A DNA stretch of 15,619 bases from Verrucomicrobiota bacterium (lineage in GTDB: Bacteria; Verrucomicrobiota; Verrucomicrobiia; Verrucomicrobiales; Verrucomicrobiaceae), in the NCBI GenBank assembly GCA_023428335.1, contig JAEYYS010000412.1, forward strand, positions 1-15,619. Direction: 5' to 3'. The notes beneath the pieces are model-generated. The model worked only from the letters and a program-made list of their open reading frames with translations. It had not been told where the DNA came from and did not search any database. The first letter of the stretch is position 1; each line of letters begins with the position of its first letter. Position numbers and translations under genes: made by a program. Shown piece by piece: positions 5,358-15,619 of the stretch.

Positions 5358-7616
5358 ATGCGCTTGGTTTCCGTCCCTGTCCTGCTCGCTGCGGCTGCGC
5401 CGCTGGCGGCGGCGGACATGACCCCAAACCAGCGCGCCTTTTTCGAGGCCAAAATCCGGCCGGCCTTGGTCAAGCACTGCTACGAATGTCACTCGCAGGC
5501 GGCGGACAAGATCGGTGGCAACCTGCTGCTCGATGCGGCGCCGGAAATGCTCGCCGGCGGCGACTCCGGTCCGGCCCTGGTACCCGGTGAACCGGATGCC
5601 AGCCTCATTGTCCAGGCCGTGCGCTACGACGGCTTGGAGATGCCACCGAAAAAGCGCCTGCCGGAGACGGTGGTGAACGATATCATCGAATGGGTGAAGA
5701 TGGGCGCGCCCGACCCGCGCACCGAACCGGCAAGTCGCACACTGCGGGCGCCGCAGGAACCGCTCTGGTCGCTGCAACCGGTGGCCGACCCGCCGCCGCC
5801 CGCGGTGCGTGCCGCCGACTGGCCACGCGATCCGCTCGATCGCTTCCTGCTCGCCGCCCTGGAGCAGGCCGGCGAGGCACCGGTCGAGGACGCCGCCCCA
5901 GCCGCGCTGCGCCGTCGCCTGCACTTCGACCTGCTCGGCCTGCCACCGCCGCCGGACGATGCCGGTGATCCCACCGATCCGGCCTACGTCGACCGCCTGC
6001 TCGCCTCGCCGCACTTTGGCGAAAAGTGGGGTCGCCACTGGCTCGATGTCGCCCGCTACGCGGAGTCGAACGGCAACGACGGCCTCAGTCGCAACGCCAG
6101 CTTCCCGCATGCCTGGCGCTACCGCGACTACGTCGTCGCCGCCTTCAACGACGACCTGCCTTACGACCGGTTTCTTCAGGAACAGCTCGCCGGCGATCTG
6201 CTGCCCGCCGCCACGCCGGCGCAGCGCGACCGACAGCTCATTGCCACCGGCCTGCTCGCGCTCGGCGCCAAACCGGCGAAGGCGATGAACGAGAACTTCG
6301 ACATGGACGTTGTCGCCGACCAGATTGGCGTGGTCGGCAGCGGCCTGCTAGGGCTCAGCGTTGGTTGTGCGCGCTGCCATGACCACAAGACCGATCCCAT
6401 CCCGACGCGCGATTATTATGCCCTGGCCGGCATCTTCCGCAGCAGCGAAACGCTCTGGGGCGCCGCCGCCCAGCAGGCGCTGACCGCACCGCAGACACCC
6501 CTGCATGTGCTGCAGGCCGCCGCGCCGGCGCCGCCGCGAAAGGAAGTGGAAGCCGTGCTGCGGGCCAACCCACCGCGGCGCACGCCGGCCAAGCCGGCCT
6601 TCCCGCAGCCGCCGGAGGCGGCACTCGCCATGGGCGTGCGCGAGGCGAAGAAGATCGAGGACAGCAAGGTCCATGTCGGTGGCGAGGCGAAACGTTTCGG
6701 CCCGGTCGTGCCTCGCGGTTTCCTCAGCGCGGCCACGTTGCCCAGCCCGGCCCCGGGCACGGCGCAGAGCGGTCGCTTCGAACTGGCCCAGTGGCTGACC
6801 CATCGACAAAACCCGCTCACCGCCCGTGTCTTCGTCAACCGCGTCTGGCTGCACCTGTTCGGCCAGGGCCTGGTGGCGACGCCCGACGACTTCGGCGTCT
6901 CCGGCGCCCGCCCCAGCCACCCGGAACTGCTCGATCACCTCGCCACGCGTTTCATGCGTGAGGGCTGGTCGGTCAAACGCCTGATCCGCGCCCTGGTGCT
7001 CAGCCGCAGCTACCGGTTGGCGGCACGGCCGGGTGAGCACCCGCGCTTTGCCCATCAGCCGCGCCGGCGCCTCGAGGCCGAGGCGATCCGCGATGCCATG
7101 CTGGCCGCGGCCGGCGAACTCGATCGCCAGCCCGGCGTGGGTTCGCTCATCCAGGGGCGCGATGTGCTCATCAACGAACTGCCGCCCCTGCATCAGCCGA
7201 GCCGTCAGCGCAGCCTGTACCTGCTGCTGCTGCGCAACTCCATGCCGCCGGAACTGACGCCCTTCAACCTGCCCGATGCCACGGCGGTCACTGGCAGCCG
7301 CGATCGCGCCACCCTGGCCACGCAGGCGCTCTACCTGCTCAACAATCCCTTCGTCGTCGGTCTGTCGCAGCGCTTCGCCACCCGCGTGCAAGCCGTCGCC
7401 TCCGACACCGAGACCCGGCTGCGCTTCGCCTACCGCAGCGCCTTCGGTCGCACGCCCAGCGCGGATGAACTGCAGCAGGCGCGGGATTTCCTGCGCGAGG
7501 CCGACCTCATGCTCGCCTCCTCGGAGGCGCCAGCCGGCGGGGGCGGTCGCAGCGACGCCTGGGCGGCCTTCTGTCAGGCCCTGCTTTCGGCCAGTGAACT
7601 GAGATATGTCGACTGA
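5358..7616 (+). CDS. PSCyt1-DUF1549-DUF1553 protein, compact form
   Basis: This is a 752-residue exported protein. Residues 1-19 are a Sec signal peptide ending LAAA. The planctomycete-type cytochrome domain (PSCyt1) carries a covalent haem motif Cys41-Tyr-Glu-Cys44-His45. DUF1549 (~150-350) contains HFGEKWGRHWLDVARYAES and GCARCHDHKTDPI, which holds a second CxxCH at 337-341. DUF1553 (~470-750) contains NPLTARVFVNRVWLHLFGQG, SHPELLDHLA and the C-terminal LLSASELRYVD. The linker between DUF1549 and DUF1553 is short and Ala/Pro-rich, so the protein is smaller than many ~1000-residue relatives. The start at 5358 rests on the signal peptide, since no clear Shine-Dalgarno is present; longer in-frame starts lie inside the protease gene. 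The DUF1501 gene follows after 9 nt. The biochemical role of the family is not firmly established; periplasmic redox or polymer processing is often suggested. Confidence 0.93.
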   Translation: MRLVSVPVLLAAAAPLAAADMTPNQRAFFEAKIRPALVKHCYECHSQAADKIGGNLLLDAAPEMLAGGDSGPALVPGEPDASLIVQAVRYDGLEMPPKKRLPETVVNDIIEWVKMGAPDPRTEPASRTLRAPQEPLWSLQPVADPPPPAVRAADWPRDPLDRFLLAALEQAGEAPVEDAAPAALRRRLHFDLLGLPPPPDDAGDPTDPAYVDRLLASPHFGEKWGRHWLDVARYAESNGNDGLSRNASFPHAWRYRDYVVAAFNDDLPYDRFLQEQLAGDLLPAATPAQRDRQLIATGLLALGAKPAKAMNENFDMDVVADQIGVVGSGLLGLSVGCARCHDHKTDPIPTRDYYALAGIFRSSETLWGAAAQQALTAPQTPLHVLQAAAPAPPRKEVEAVLRANPPRRTPAKPAFPQPPEAALAMGVREAKKIEDSKVHVGGEAKRFGPVVPRGFLSAATLPSPAPGTAQSGRFELAQWLTHRQNPLTARVFVNRVWLHLFGQGLVATPDDFGVSGARPSHPELLDHLATRFMREGWSVKRLIRALVLSRSYRLAARPGEHPRFAHQPRRRLEAEAIRDAMLAAAGELDRQPGVGSLIQGRDVLINELPPLHQPSRQRSLYLLLLRNSMPPELTPFNLPDATAVTGSRDRATLATQALYLLNNPFVVGLSQRFATRVQAVASDTETRLRFAYRSAFGRTPSADELQQARDFLREADLMLASSEAPAGGGGRSDAWAAFCQALLSASELRYVD

Positions 7617-7625
7617 AGCGCGCGT

Positions 7626-8972
7626 ATGACTTGCCCGATGCACCCGCTCTCTCGCCGCCAGATGCTCCGCACCGCCTCCTGCGGGTTCGGCTACCTGGCC
7701 TTGTCCGGTCTCGCCGCCGCGGCGCCGGCCGATCTGGCGCTGCGTCCGCCCCTGCAGCGCGCGCGGGCGCGCCGGATCATCTTCCTCAACATGGCCGGCG
7801 GACCGGCCCAGCTCGACACCTTCGACTACAAGCCGCAGATCGGCAAAACGCCGCACGCGGGCTCGGTGGCCAGCTTCCGCCAGCGCGGTGCCAGCGGCCT
7901 GTGGGTCTCCGACCTGCTGCCGAATCTGGCGCGCCATGCCGACAAGCTTTGCGTCGTGCGCTCGATGACGGCCGACACCAGCATCCATGCCCAGTCGATG
8001 CTGCAGCTGCACACTGGCGACCGACTGCGGCCCTGCCCGAGCCTTGGCGCCTGGGTGGCCTATGGCCTGGGCACGGAAAACCAGAACCTGCCCGGCTTCA
8101 TCAGTTTCAACACCGCCAAACCCGCCGAGTACGCCGCCGCCCAGCTGCCGGCCATCTATGGCGGCACGCCGATCGGGGTGAATGGCGAGGACATGAGCCG
8201 CGCCACCCTCGCCGACATCCGCGGCGACCACCTGCCGCCCGCCCTCAAACGCCGCCAGCTCGATTTGATCCAGTCGCTCAACCGCGGCCACCAGGGCGCG
8301 CGTGGCGACGACGCCCAGCTCGATGGCGTCATCCAGGCGCTGGAGCTCGGTTTCCGCATGCAGACCGAGGCGCCGGACCTGCTCGACCTCAGCGACGAGC
8401 CGAAGGCCGTGCTCGAACGCTACCGGGTCGGTAAGAACCACGCGGTCGGCACCTGCAAGGCGAGCGATTTTGGTCGCCAATGCCTGCTGGCGCGGCGTTT
8501 TTGCGAGGCCGGCGTGCGCTTCATCGAGATCACCCACGGCAGTTGGGATCAGCACACGGATCACCGCCGCGACCTGACCGCCAACTGCGCCACCACCGAC
8601 GCGCCGATCGCCGCCCTGCTCGATGACCTCGACGTTCGCGGCCTGCTCGAAGACACCCTCGTCGTCTGGGGCGGCGAGTTCGGTCGCCCGGGCCTGACGC
8701 CGGGCAAGGACAAGGATCAAACCGGCCATCAGCACCGTGCCTTCACCTTCTGGCTCGCCGGCGGCGGCGTGAAGGCCGGCCAGGCCCATGGCGAAACCAG
8801 CCACGACGGCAGCAGCGTCGTCGAGGGCGCCGTCCACTTCCGCGACCTGCATGCGACCCTGCTGCACCTGCTCGGCCTCGATCACGACAACCTCGCCATC
8901 GTCAGCGGCGGCCGCCGCATCCGCCTCACCGGCCTGCAGGGCGGTCGAGTGGTCAACGAGCTGCTGGCCTGA
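7626..8972 (+). CDS. DUF1501 protein (Tat-exported, sulfatase/phosphatase-like)
   Basis: This is a 448-residue protein. A twin-arginine signal (Ser9-Arg-Arg-Gln-Met-Leu) is followed by a hydrophobic stretch ending AAAAP. DUF1501 is related to the alkaline-phosphatase/sulfatase superfamily. The typical motifs are present: NMAGGPAQLDTFDYKP (55-70), HGSWDQH (304-310), VVWGGEFGR (346-354) and GHQHR (367-371), with the metal-ligand-like Asp/His pattern of the family. DLHATLLHLLGLDH near the C-terminus is characteristic. The ATG at 7626 lies 9 nt after the preceding stop; a second ATG at 7638 would also keep the Tat motif. No strong Shine-Dalgarno is seen, so coupling to the gene before it is likely. 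Tat export implies folding with a cofactor in the cytoplasm. The substrate is unknown. The partner is the DUF1549/DUF1553 protein on one or both sides. Confidence 0.93.
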   Translation: MTCPMHPLSRRQMLRTASCGFGYLALSGLAAAAPADLALRPPLQRARARRIIFLNMAGGPAQLDTFDYKPQIGKTPHAGSVASFRQRGASGLWVSDLLPNLARHADKLCVVRSMTADTSIHAQSMLQLHTGDRLRPCPSLGAWVAYGLGTENQNLPGFISFNTAKPAEYAAAQLPAIYGGTPIGVNGEDMSRATLADIRGDHLPPALKRRQLDLIQSLNRGHQGARGDDAQLDGVIQALELGFRMQTEAPDLLDLSDEPKAVLERYRVGKNHAVGTCKASDFGRQCLLARRFCEAGVRFIEITHGSWDQHTDHRRDLTANCATTDAPIAALLDDLDVRGLLEDTLVVWGGEFGRPGLTPGKDKDQTGHQHRAFTFWLAGGGVKAGQAHGETSHDGSSVVEGAVHFRDLHATLLHLLGLDHDNLAIVSGGRRIRLTGLQGGRVVNELLA

Positions 8973-9090
8973 ACGGGTCGCCTGCAGGGTGTTGAGGAAG
9001 ACATGACTCCTCGCGCTTGGCAGGGCGGCGGCGAGACGGCACCGCGCGCCCCGTGAAATCCGCCGCCCGGCCGGTCCGTTTAGGTGGACG

Positions 9091-12177
<3,087 letters not shown>

Positions 12178-12190
12178 GGGGTGGGAAGTG

Positions 12191-12233
12191 GAAGATCGGA
12201 GATGGGAGATTGGAGATGGGAGATCGGAGATCG
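12191..12233. repeat. Purine-rich 7-bp tandem repeat (GAGATNG)
   Basis: GAAGATCG is followed by five exact-length 7-bp units: GAGATGG, GAGATTG, GAGATGG, GAGATCG, GAGATCG. It starts 14 nt after the stop of the preceding gene. It has the same purine-strand character as the array at 1-63. Confidence 0.88.
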
Positions 12234-12346
12234 GGGCCCCGCTGGGGGCGACGCTGTGGGTGAGGCTGGCCGCTTCTGAAAAAAGGGAGCGTGGGCACTC
12301 TTGCCTGCCTCTGGTGCCTTGCCATTCGAAAGGGAGCGCCCCGACC
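12234..12346. other. Gene-free spacer after the DUF1553 gene
   Basis: This is part of the 324-nt gap from 12178 to 12501. Beyond the tandem repeat it holds no ORF with recognisable content and no promoter I can support. The text is low-complexity in places (GCCCCGCTGGGGGC near the start) and may be a dispersed intergenic repeat. Confidence 0.3.
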
Positions 12347-12397
12347 GTCAGGCATGGTTTATCGATAAAGGGACAGACACTTTATGAAGTGCCTGAC
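12347..12397 (+). repeat. Nested palindromes, REP-like
   Basis: The perfect outer arms GTCAGGCA (12347-12354) and TGCCTGAC (12390-12397) enclose a perfect 12-bp palindrome TTTATCGATAAA (12358-12369). A competing hairpin pairs CAGACACTT (12374-12382) with AAGTGCCTG (12387-12395), 8 of 9 bases, loop TATG. The two foldings are mutually exclusive. The pattern is that of a REP/BIME-type element or the footprint of a mobile element. Confidence 0.6.
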
Positions 12398-12403
12398 AGC
12401 TTG

Positions 12404-12418
12404 GCGCGGAAGCCGCGC
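12404..12418 (+). other. GC hairpin before the MBL-fold gene
   Basis: GCGCGG (12404-12409) and CCGCGC (12413-12418) form a perfect 6-bp stem with loop AAG. It lies 83 nt upstream of the next start. It could be a leader structure or terminator-like remnant; no T-run follows. Confidence 0.35.
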
Positions 12419-12501
12419 TCTGGATCGTGGGGCCGGTGGTGGCGCCGCGCGGCTCAGCCGTCCGGTCTTGCCAGCACGTCCGCCATGGCTCAGACTGCGG
12501 C

Positions 12502-13551
12502 ATGCTTCGCGCCCTTTTCCTTGCCGCTTTGACTCTCGCCGTGCCGGCGATCGCCCGTGACACGCTGGATCTGTACTGGATCGATTCCGAGGGCGGCGGC
12601 AGCACATTGCTGGTGACGCCTGCGGGGGAATCGGTGCTGATCGACACCGGCAATCCGGGCGGGCGCGACGCGGCGCGCATCCACAAGGTCGCCACCGAGG
12701 TGGCCGGGCTGAAGCGGCTCGATCACGTGGTGATCACCCATTTCCACATCGACCACTTCGGCGGCCTGGCCGAGCTGGCGCAGCTGCTGCCGGTGGGAAC
12801 GCTGTACGACAAGGGCATCACCGACGCGGTGCCCGACAAGGGGGGCAATGCCGCGCGCTGGACCCTGACCAGCCGGCCCTACCGCAGCGCGCCGGTGGAG
12901 CGTCGCGTGGTGCTGCAGGCGGGCGACACCGTGCCGCTGCGCGCGGTGGAAGGCGGTGCGCCGATCTTCCTGCGCTGCCTGGGCGGCAACCAGAAGTTCG
13001 TGGAGCCCGCACCCGGTGCCCCGGCCGGACCCACCGAACCCGCGGTGGCGGAAAAGGCGCCGGACCTGTCCGACAATGCCAACAGCCTGGTTTTCCTGCT
13101 CGGCCTCGGCGATTTCCGTTTCTTTGACGGCGGCGACCTGACCTGGAACGTTGAGGCCAAGCTGGTCAGCCCGGTCAACCGGGTGGGCGCGGTCGATCTC
13201 TACCAGGTCAACCATCACGGGCTCGATTCGAGCAACCATCCCTGGCTGCTGCGCGCCCTGGATCCGGTGGTGGCGGTGATGAACAACGGCCCGCGCAAGG
13301 GTGCCAGCGCGACCGCCTTCGAATCGCTGCGCGGTGCGCCGAGCCTCAAGGCCATCTACCAGTTGCATGAGTGCGTGCGTGAGGACGCGCAAAACACCGA
13401 AGACAAAACGCGCATCGCCAACGCCGGCGACACCGGCGAGGCCTGTGCCGCGAACTACATCCACTGCACGGTGGCGGCCGATGGCGCGAGCTACACCCTG
13501 CACGTGCCGTCGACCGGCCATCGCCAAATCTACGCCACGCGCCGGCGGTAG
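12502..13551 (+). CDS. Secreted metallo-beta-lactamase-fold protein (ComEC/Rec2-like)
   Basis: This is a 349-residue exported hydrolase-like protein. Residues 1-18 (MLRALFLAALTLAVPAIA) form a Sec signal peptide. The mature part begins DLYWIDSEGGGSTLLVTP and ESVLIDTGNPGG, as in the metallo-beta-lactamase domain of ComEC/Rec2-like proteins. The metal motif is His80-Phe-His82-Ile-Asp84-His85. Further metal-ligand candidates are Asp209 or Asp212 in DGGDLTW and His238-His239 in NHHGLDSSNHP. An insertion around 120-200 contains a Pro/Ala-rich loop. Cysteines at 159, 291, 315 and 322 could form disulfides outside the cytoplasm. No transmembrane ComEC channel is present, so it is a stand-alone domain, and its substrate is unknown. 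The start was chosen for the signal peptide; an in-frame GTG at 12427 exists but would bury it. No clear Shine-Dalgarno is visible. It is probably transcribed separately from the genes before it. Confidence 0.88.
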   Translation: MLRALFLAALTLAVPAIARDTLDLYWIDSEGGGSTLLVTPAGESVLIDTGNPGGRDAARIHKVATEVAGLKRLDHVVITHFHIDHFGGLAELAQLLPVGTLYDKGITDAVPDKGGNAARWTLTSRPYRSAPVERRVVLQAGDTVPLRAVEGGAPIFLRCLGGNQKFVEPAPGAPAGPTEPAVAEKAPDLSDNANSLVFLLGLGDFRFFDGGDLTWNVEAKLVSPVNRVGAVDLYQVNHHGLDSSNHPWLLRALDPVVAVMNNGPRKGASATAFESLRGAPSLKAIYQLHECVREDAQNTEDKTRIANAGDTGEACAANYIHCTVAADGASYTLHVPSTGHRQIYATRRR

Positions 13552-13740
13552 CAGGGATGGCCCAAACGAGGGTTGGGGAAGAGGGCATTCCGCGGGCTCG
13601 ATCCGCCCTCTGGCGAAGGCGCCGACCCTGCCCACGACCGCCCTCCGAGATTCCGGGCTTGCATTTCCCGGCACCTGTGGCATTCATCATACCGGTTTTT
13701 GAGCCGCTTCCCCACTTGGGGCCGAAGTTTGACATGTAGC
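13552..13740. other. Gene-free spacer after the MBL-fold gene
   Basis: No credible gene lies here: the short ORFs have arginine/proline-rich compositions typical of non-coding high-GC DNA. The GAGGGCATTCCGCGGGCTC-type text at 13581-13599 and the T-rich ACCGGTTTTTGAG near 13690 stand out slightly. They may belong to a dispersed repeat, which cannot be tested within one window. Confidence 0.3.
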
Positions 13741-13779
13741 CCGCCCGACTGGCGGTGACCCGTCCTGCCCCGCAGGACG
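13741..13779 (+). other. Two adjacent hairpins upstream of the DEAD-box gene
   Basis: CCGCC (13741-13745) pairs with GGCGG (13751-13755) around CGACT. CGTCCTG (13761-13767) pairs perfectly with CAGGACG (13773-13779) around CCCCG. Only CCCTTACTG follows, so an intrinsic terminator is unlikely. They sit 60 nt before the helicase start and may form a structured leader. Confidence 0.45.
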
Positions 13780-13839
13780 CCCTTACTGCGACAGGTTGCC
13801 CGTATTCTGGAAGCCAACCTGCCGGTTTGTAAGATAGAC

Positions 13840-15619
13840 ATGGAAAAGCATACCTTCGCCGAGCTCGGCCTTGCGCCCGAGCTCCTCTCCGCCATCGAAG
13901 CCCAGGGCTTCGAACAACCCTCCCCGATCCAGGCCCAGGCCATCCCCGTGGCCCTGACCGGCCGCGACGTCGTCGGCCAGAGCCAGACCGGTTCCGGCAA
14001 AACCCTCGCCTTCGGCCTGCCGGCCGTCCAGCGCATCGACGCCACCAACCGCGCCGTCCAGGTCCTGGTCATGTGCCCCACCCGCGAACTGGCCATGCAG
14101 GTCTGCGCGGAAATCCACAAGGTCGCCTCCTTCAAGGACGGCGTGCGTGCCACGCCGGTCTACGGCGGCGCCTCCTATGACCGCCAAATCCGCGCCCTGC
14201 AGGCCGGCTCGCAGGTGGTCGTCGGCACCCCGGGCCGCATCCTCGATTTCGTCCAGCGGGGCACCCTGCGCCTCGACCAGCTGCAGACCCTCGTCTTCGA
14301 TGAGGCCGATGAAATGCTCGACATGGGCTTTGCCGACGAAATCGAGCGCCTCATGGAGGCGGTGCCGGCCGAGCGCCAGACGATTTTCTTCTCCGCCACC
14401 TTCGACCCGCGCATCCGCCGCCTGATCGACCGGTACACGAAGAACCCGGCCACCATCACCATCGAACAGAAAGCGATGACGGTGCCGACCATCGAGCAGC
14501 GCTACTACGAGGTGCACGGCCGCAGCAAGACCGAGGTGCTCTGCCGCGTGCTCGACATGGACAGCCCGCGCCTGACCATCGTCTTCGCCAACACCAAGAA
14601 GGCCGTCGATGATGTCACCGACGCCCTCGTCGGCCGCGGTTACTCGGCCGACCGCCTGCACGGCGACCTCAACCAGATGATGCGCGACCGCGTCATGCGC
14701 AACTTCCGCAGCGGCACCATCGAGGTGCTGGTCGCCACCGACGTCGCCGCGCGCGGCCTCGACGTGAACGACATCGACCTCATCGTCAATTACGACCTGC
14801 CCTACGACACCGAGGACTACGTCCACCGCATCGGCCGCACCGGCCGCGCCGGCCGCAAGGGCAGCGCCGTCAGCCTGGTCGCCGGTCGCGAGATCTACCT
14901 GATGCAGCGCATCCAGCGCTTCACCAACGCCCGGGTCACCCGCGCCAAGGTGCCGTCGCAGGAGGAGGTCGAAGCCACGCGCGTCGACCAGACCTTTGAG
15001 AAGCTCAAGTCCGTGCTCGAAAGCGGCGAGTACGCCAAGCATGAGCACACCGTCCAGCGCCTGCTCGACGCCGGTTTTGAGACGACCGACATCATCAGCG
15101 CCGTGCTCGACCTGTGGATGAAGGAGTACTCGCGCGAGGCCGAGCCCATCCTGGAAGACCGCCAGCCGGCCAAGCCGGGCGCGCCGCGCCGCGAATTCAC
15201 CCCGCGCGAAGCCGCTCCCCGGGAGATGGCGCCCCGTGAGGAACGACCCGCCGCCCCCGAGCGTCCGCGCGACGAGCCGGCCGTCGACGAAGGCCCGGCC
15301 CGTGCCGATGTGCCGCCGCGCGATGACTACGGCCCGGCGCCGATGCGCTCGCGTTCCTTCGTCCAGAAGGGCCCGCGCTCCGGCATGGTGCGCCTGTTCA
15401 TCAACATCGGCGGCATGGACAACGCCCGCCCGGGCGACATCGCCGGCCTGATCTACAACACCTCGCAGGTCCCTCCGGGCAGCGTCGGCACCATCGAAGT
15501 CTTTGAGAAGTGCAGCTACCTGGAAGTGCCCGAGGATCACGTGCAGGCTGTCATGGAGAGCGTCAGCGGCAGCGAGTTCCGCGGCCGCGCCGTGCGCATG
15601 GACCTGGCCGACCGCCAGG
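13840..15619 (+). CDS. deaD: DEAD-box RNA helicase, DeaD/CsdA type (3' end outside window)
   Basis: This is an ATP-dependent RNA helicase, likely acting in ribosome assembly or mRNA decay and cold adaptation; 593 residues are visible before the window ends. The Q motif is GFEQPSPIQ (23-31). Motif I SQTGSGKT (48-55) has Ser-Gln and Ser in place of the more usual AQTGTGKT. PTRELA and TPGR follow, then DEAD (154-157), SAT (185-187) and HRIGRTGRAG (329-338). Both RecA-like lobes are complete. Residues ~440-510 are a Pro/Arg/Glu-rich linker (PREERPAAPERPRDEP). Residues ~515-590 (MVRLFINIGGMDNARPGDI, GTIEVFEKCSYLEVPEDHV) match the DbpA/CsdA C-terminal RNA-binding domain. The ATG at 13840 (MEKHTFAELGL) is the natural family start, but no clear Shine-Dalgarno precedes it. 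The symbol is by similarity; several DEAD-box paralogues can share this layout. Confidence 0.93.
   Translation, partial: MEKHTFAELGLAPELLSAIEAQGFEQPSPIQAQAIPVALTGRDVVGQSQTGSGKTLAFGLPAVQRIDATNRAVQVLVMCPTRELAMQVCAEIHKVASFKDGVRATPVYGGASYDRQIRALQAGSQVVVGTPGRILDFVQRGTLRLDQLQTLVFDEADEMLDMGFADEIERLMEAVPAERQTIFFSATFDPRIRRLIDRYTKNPATITIEQKAMTVPTIEQRYYEVHGRSKTEVLCRVLDMDSPRLTIVFANTKKAVDDVTDALVGRGYSADRLHGDLNQMMRDRVMRNFRSGTIEVLVATDVAARGLDVNDIDLIVNYDLPYDTEDYVHRIGRTGRAGRKGSAVSLVAGREIYLMQRIQRFTNARVTRAKVPSQEEVEATRVDQTFEKLKSVLESGEYAKHEHTVQRLLDAGFETTDIISAVLDLWMKEYSREAEPILEDRQPAKPGAPRREFTPREAAPREMAPREERPAAPERPRDEPAVDEGPARADVPPRDDYGPAPMRSRSFVQKGPRSGMVRLFINIGGMDNARPGDIAGLIYNTSQVPPGSVGTIEVFEKCSYLEVPEDHVQAVMESVSGSEFRGRAVRMDLADRQ

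Noticed and set aside
13796..13835. Possible promoter TTGCCC ... TAAGAT before the helicase
   Set aside because: The spacing between the two hexamers is 28 nt, too long for a sigma-70-type promoter, and TAAGAT is almost on the start codon.
13783..15540. 585-codon minus-strand ORF
   Set aside because: It is antisense to the DEAD-box helicase. The Asp/Val/His/Gly/Ala-rich composition is a shadow of its codons.

Overview
The window looks like a chromosomal segment of a high-GC bacterium of the Planctomycetota-Verrucomicrobiota group, most likely a verrucomicrobium. The main evidence is a cluster of families largely typical of these phyla: two secreted proteins with a PSCyt1 haem motif plus DUF1549 and DUF1553, and a Tat-exported DUF1501 protein. 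The phylum is inferred from gene content and could not be tested by a database search.

Left part (1-3168). A purine-only tandem repeat (1-63) runs into a ~400 bp mobile-element relic (52-453). The relic has imperfect terminal inverted repeats. They enclose the fused N- and C-terminal ends of a REP-associated (Y1/HUH) transposase whose catalytic middle is missing. Next comes a lower-GC gene (567-2603) for a large secreted protein with an Ig-like region, a divergent InlB B-repeat-like region and beta-rich repeats. A small gene of unknown function (about 2597-2923) overlaps its 3' end by a few bases. A hairpin-rich, gene-free stretch follows.

Central part (3169-12177). Five genes lie on the same strand with gaps of 48, 59, 9 and 118 nt, so they probably form one or two operons: a lipoprotein with a coiled coil, a V8/trypsin-like serine protease with an unusual Lys/Ala-rich N-terminus, a compact PSCyt1-DUF1549-DUF1553 protein, a DUF1501 protein, and a longer PSCyt1-DUF1549-DUF1553 protein with an extra inserted domain. 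All but the protease carry an evident export signal, so the cluster appears to act in the cell envelope or periplasm. The usual arrangement is one DUF1549/DUF1553 gene per DUF1501 gene; here there are two.

Right part (12178-15619). A 7-bp purine tandem repeat and a set of nested palindromes precede a secreted ComEC-like metallo-beta-lactamase-fold protein (12502-13551). After a non-coding gap with two strong hairpins comes a DEAD-box RNA helicase of the DeaD/CsdA type with a C-terminal DbpA RNA-binding domain, cut off by the end of the window. All credible genes are on the + strand. I saw no tRNA, rRNA or CRISPR array. The long minus-strand ORFs are judged to be GC-driven shadows.
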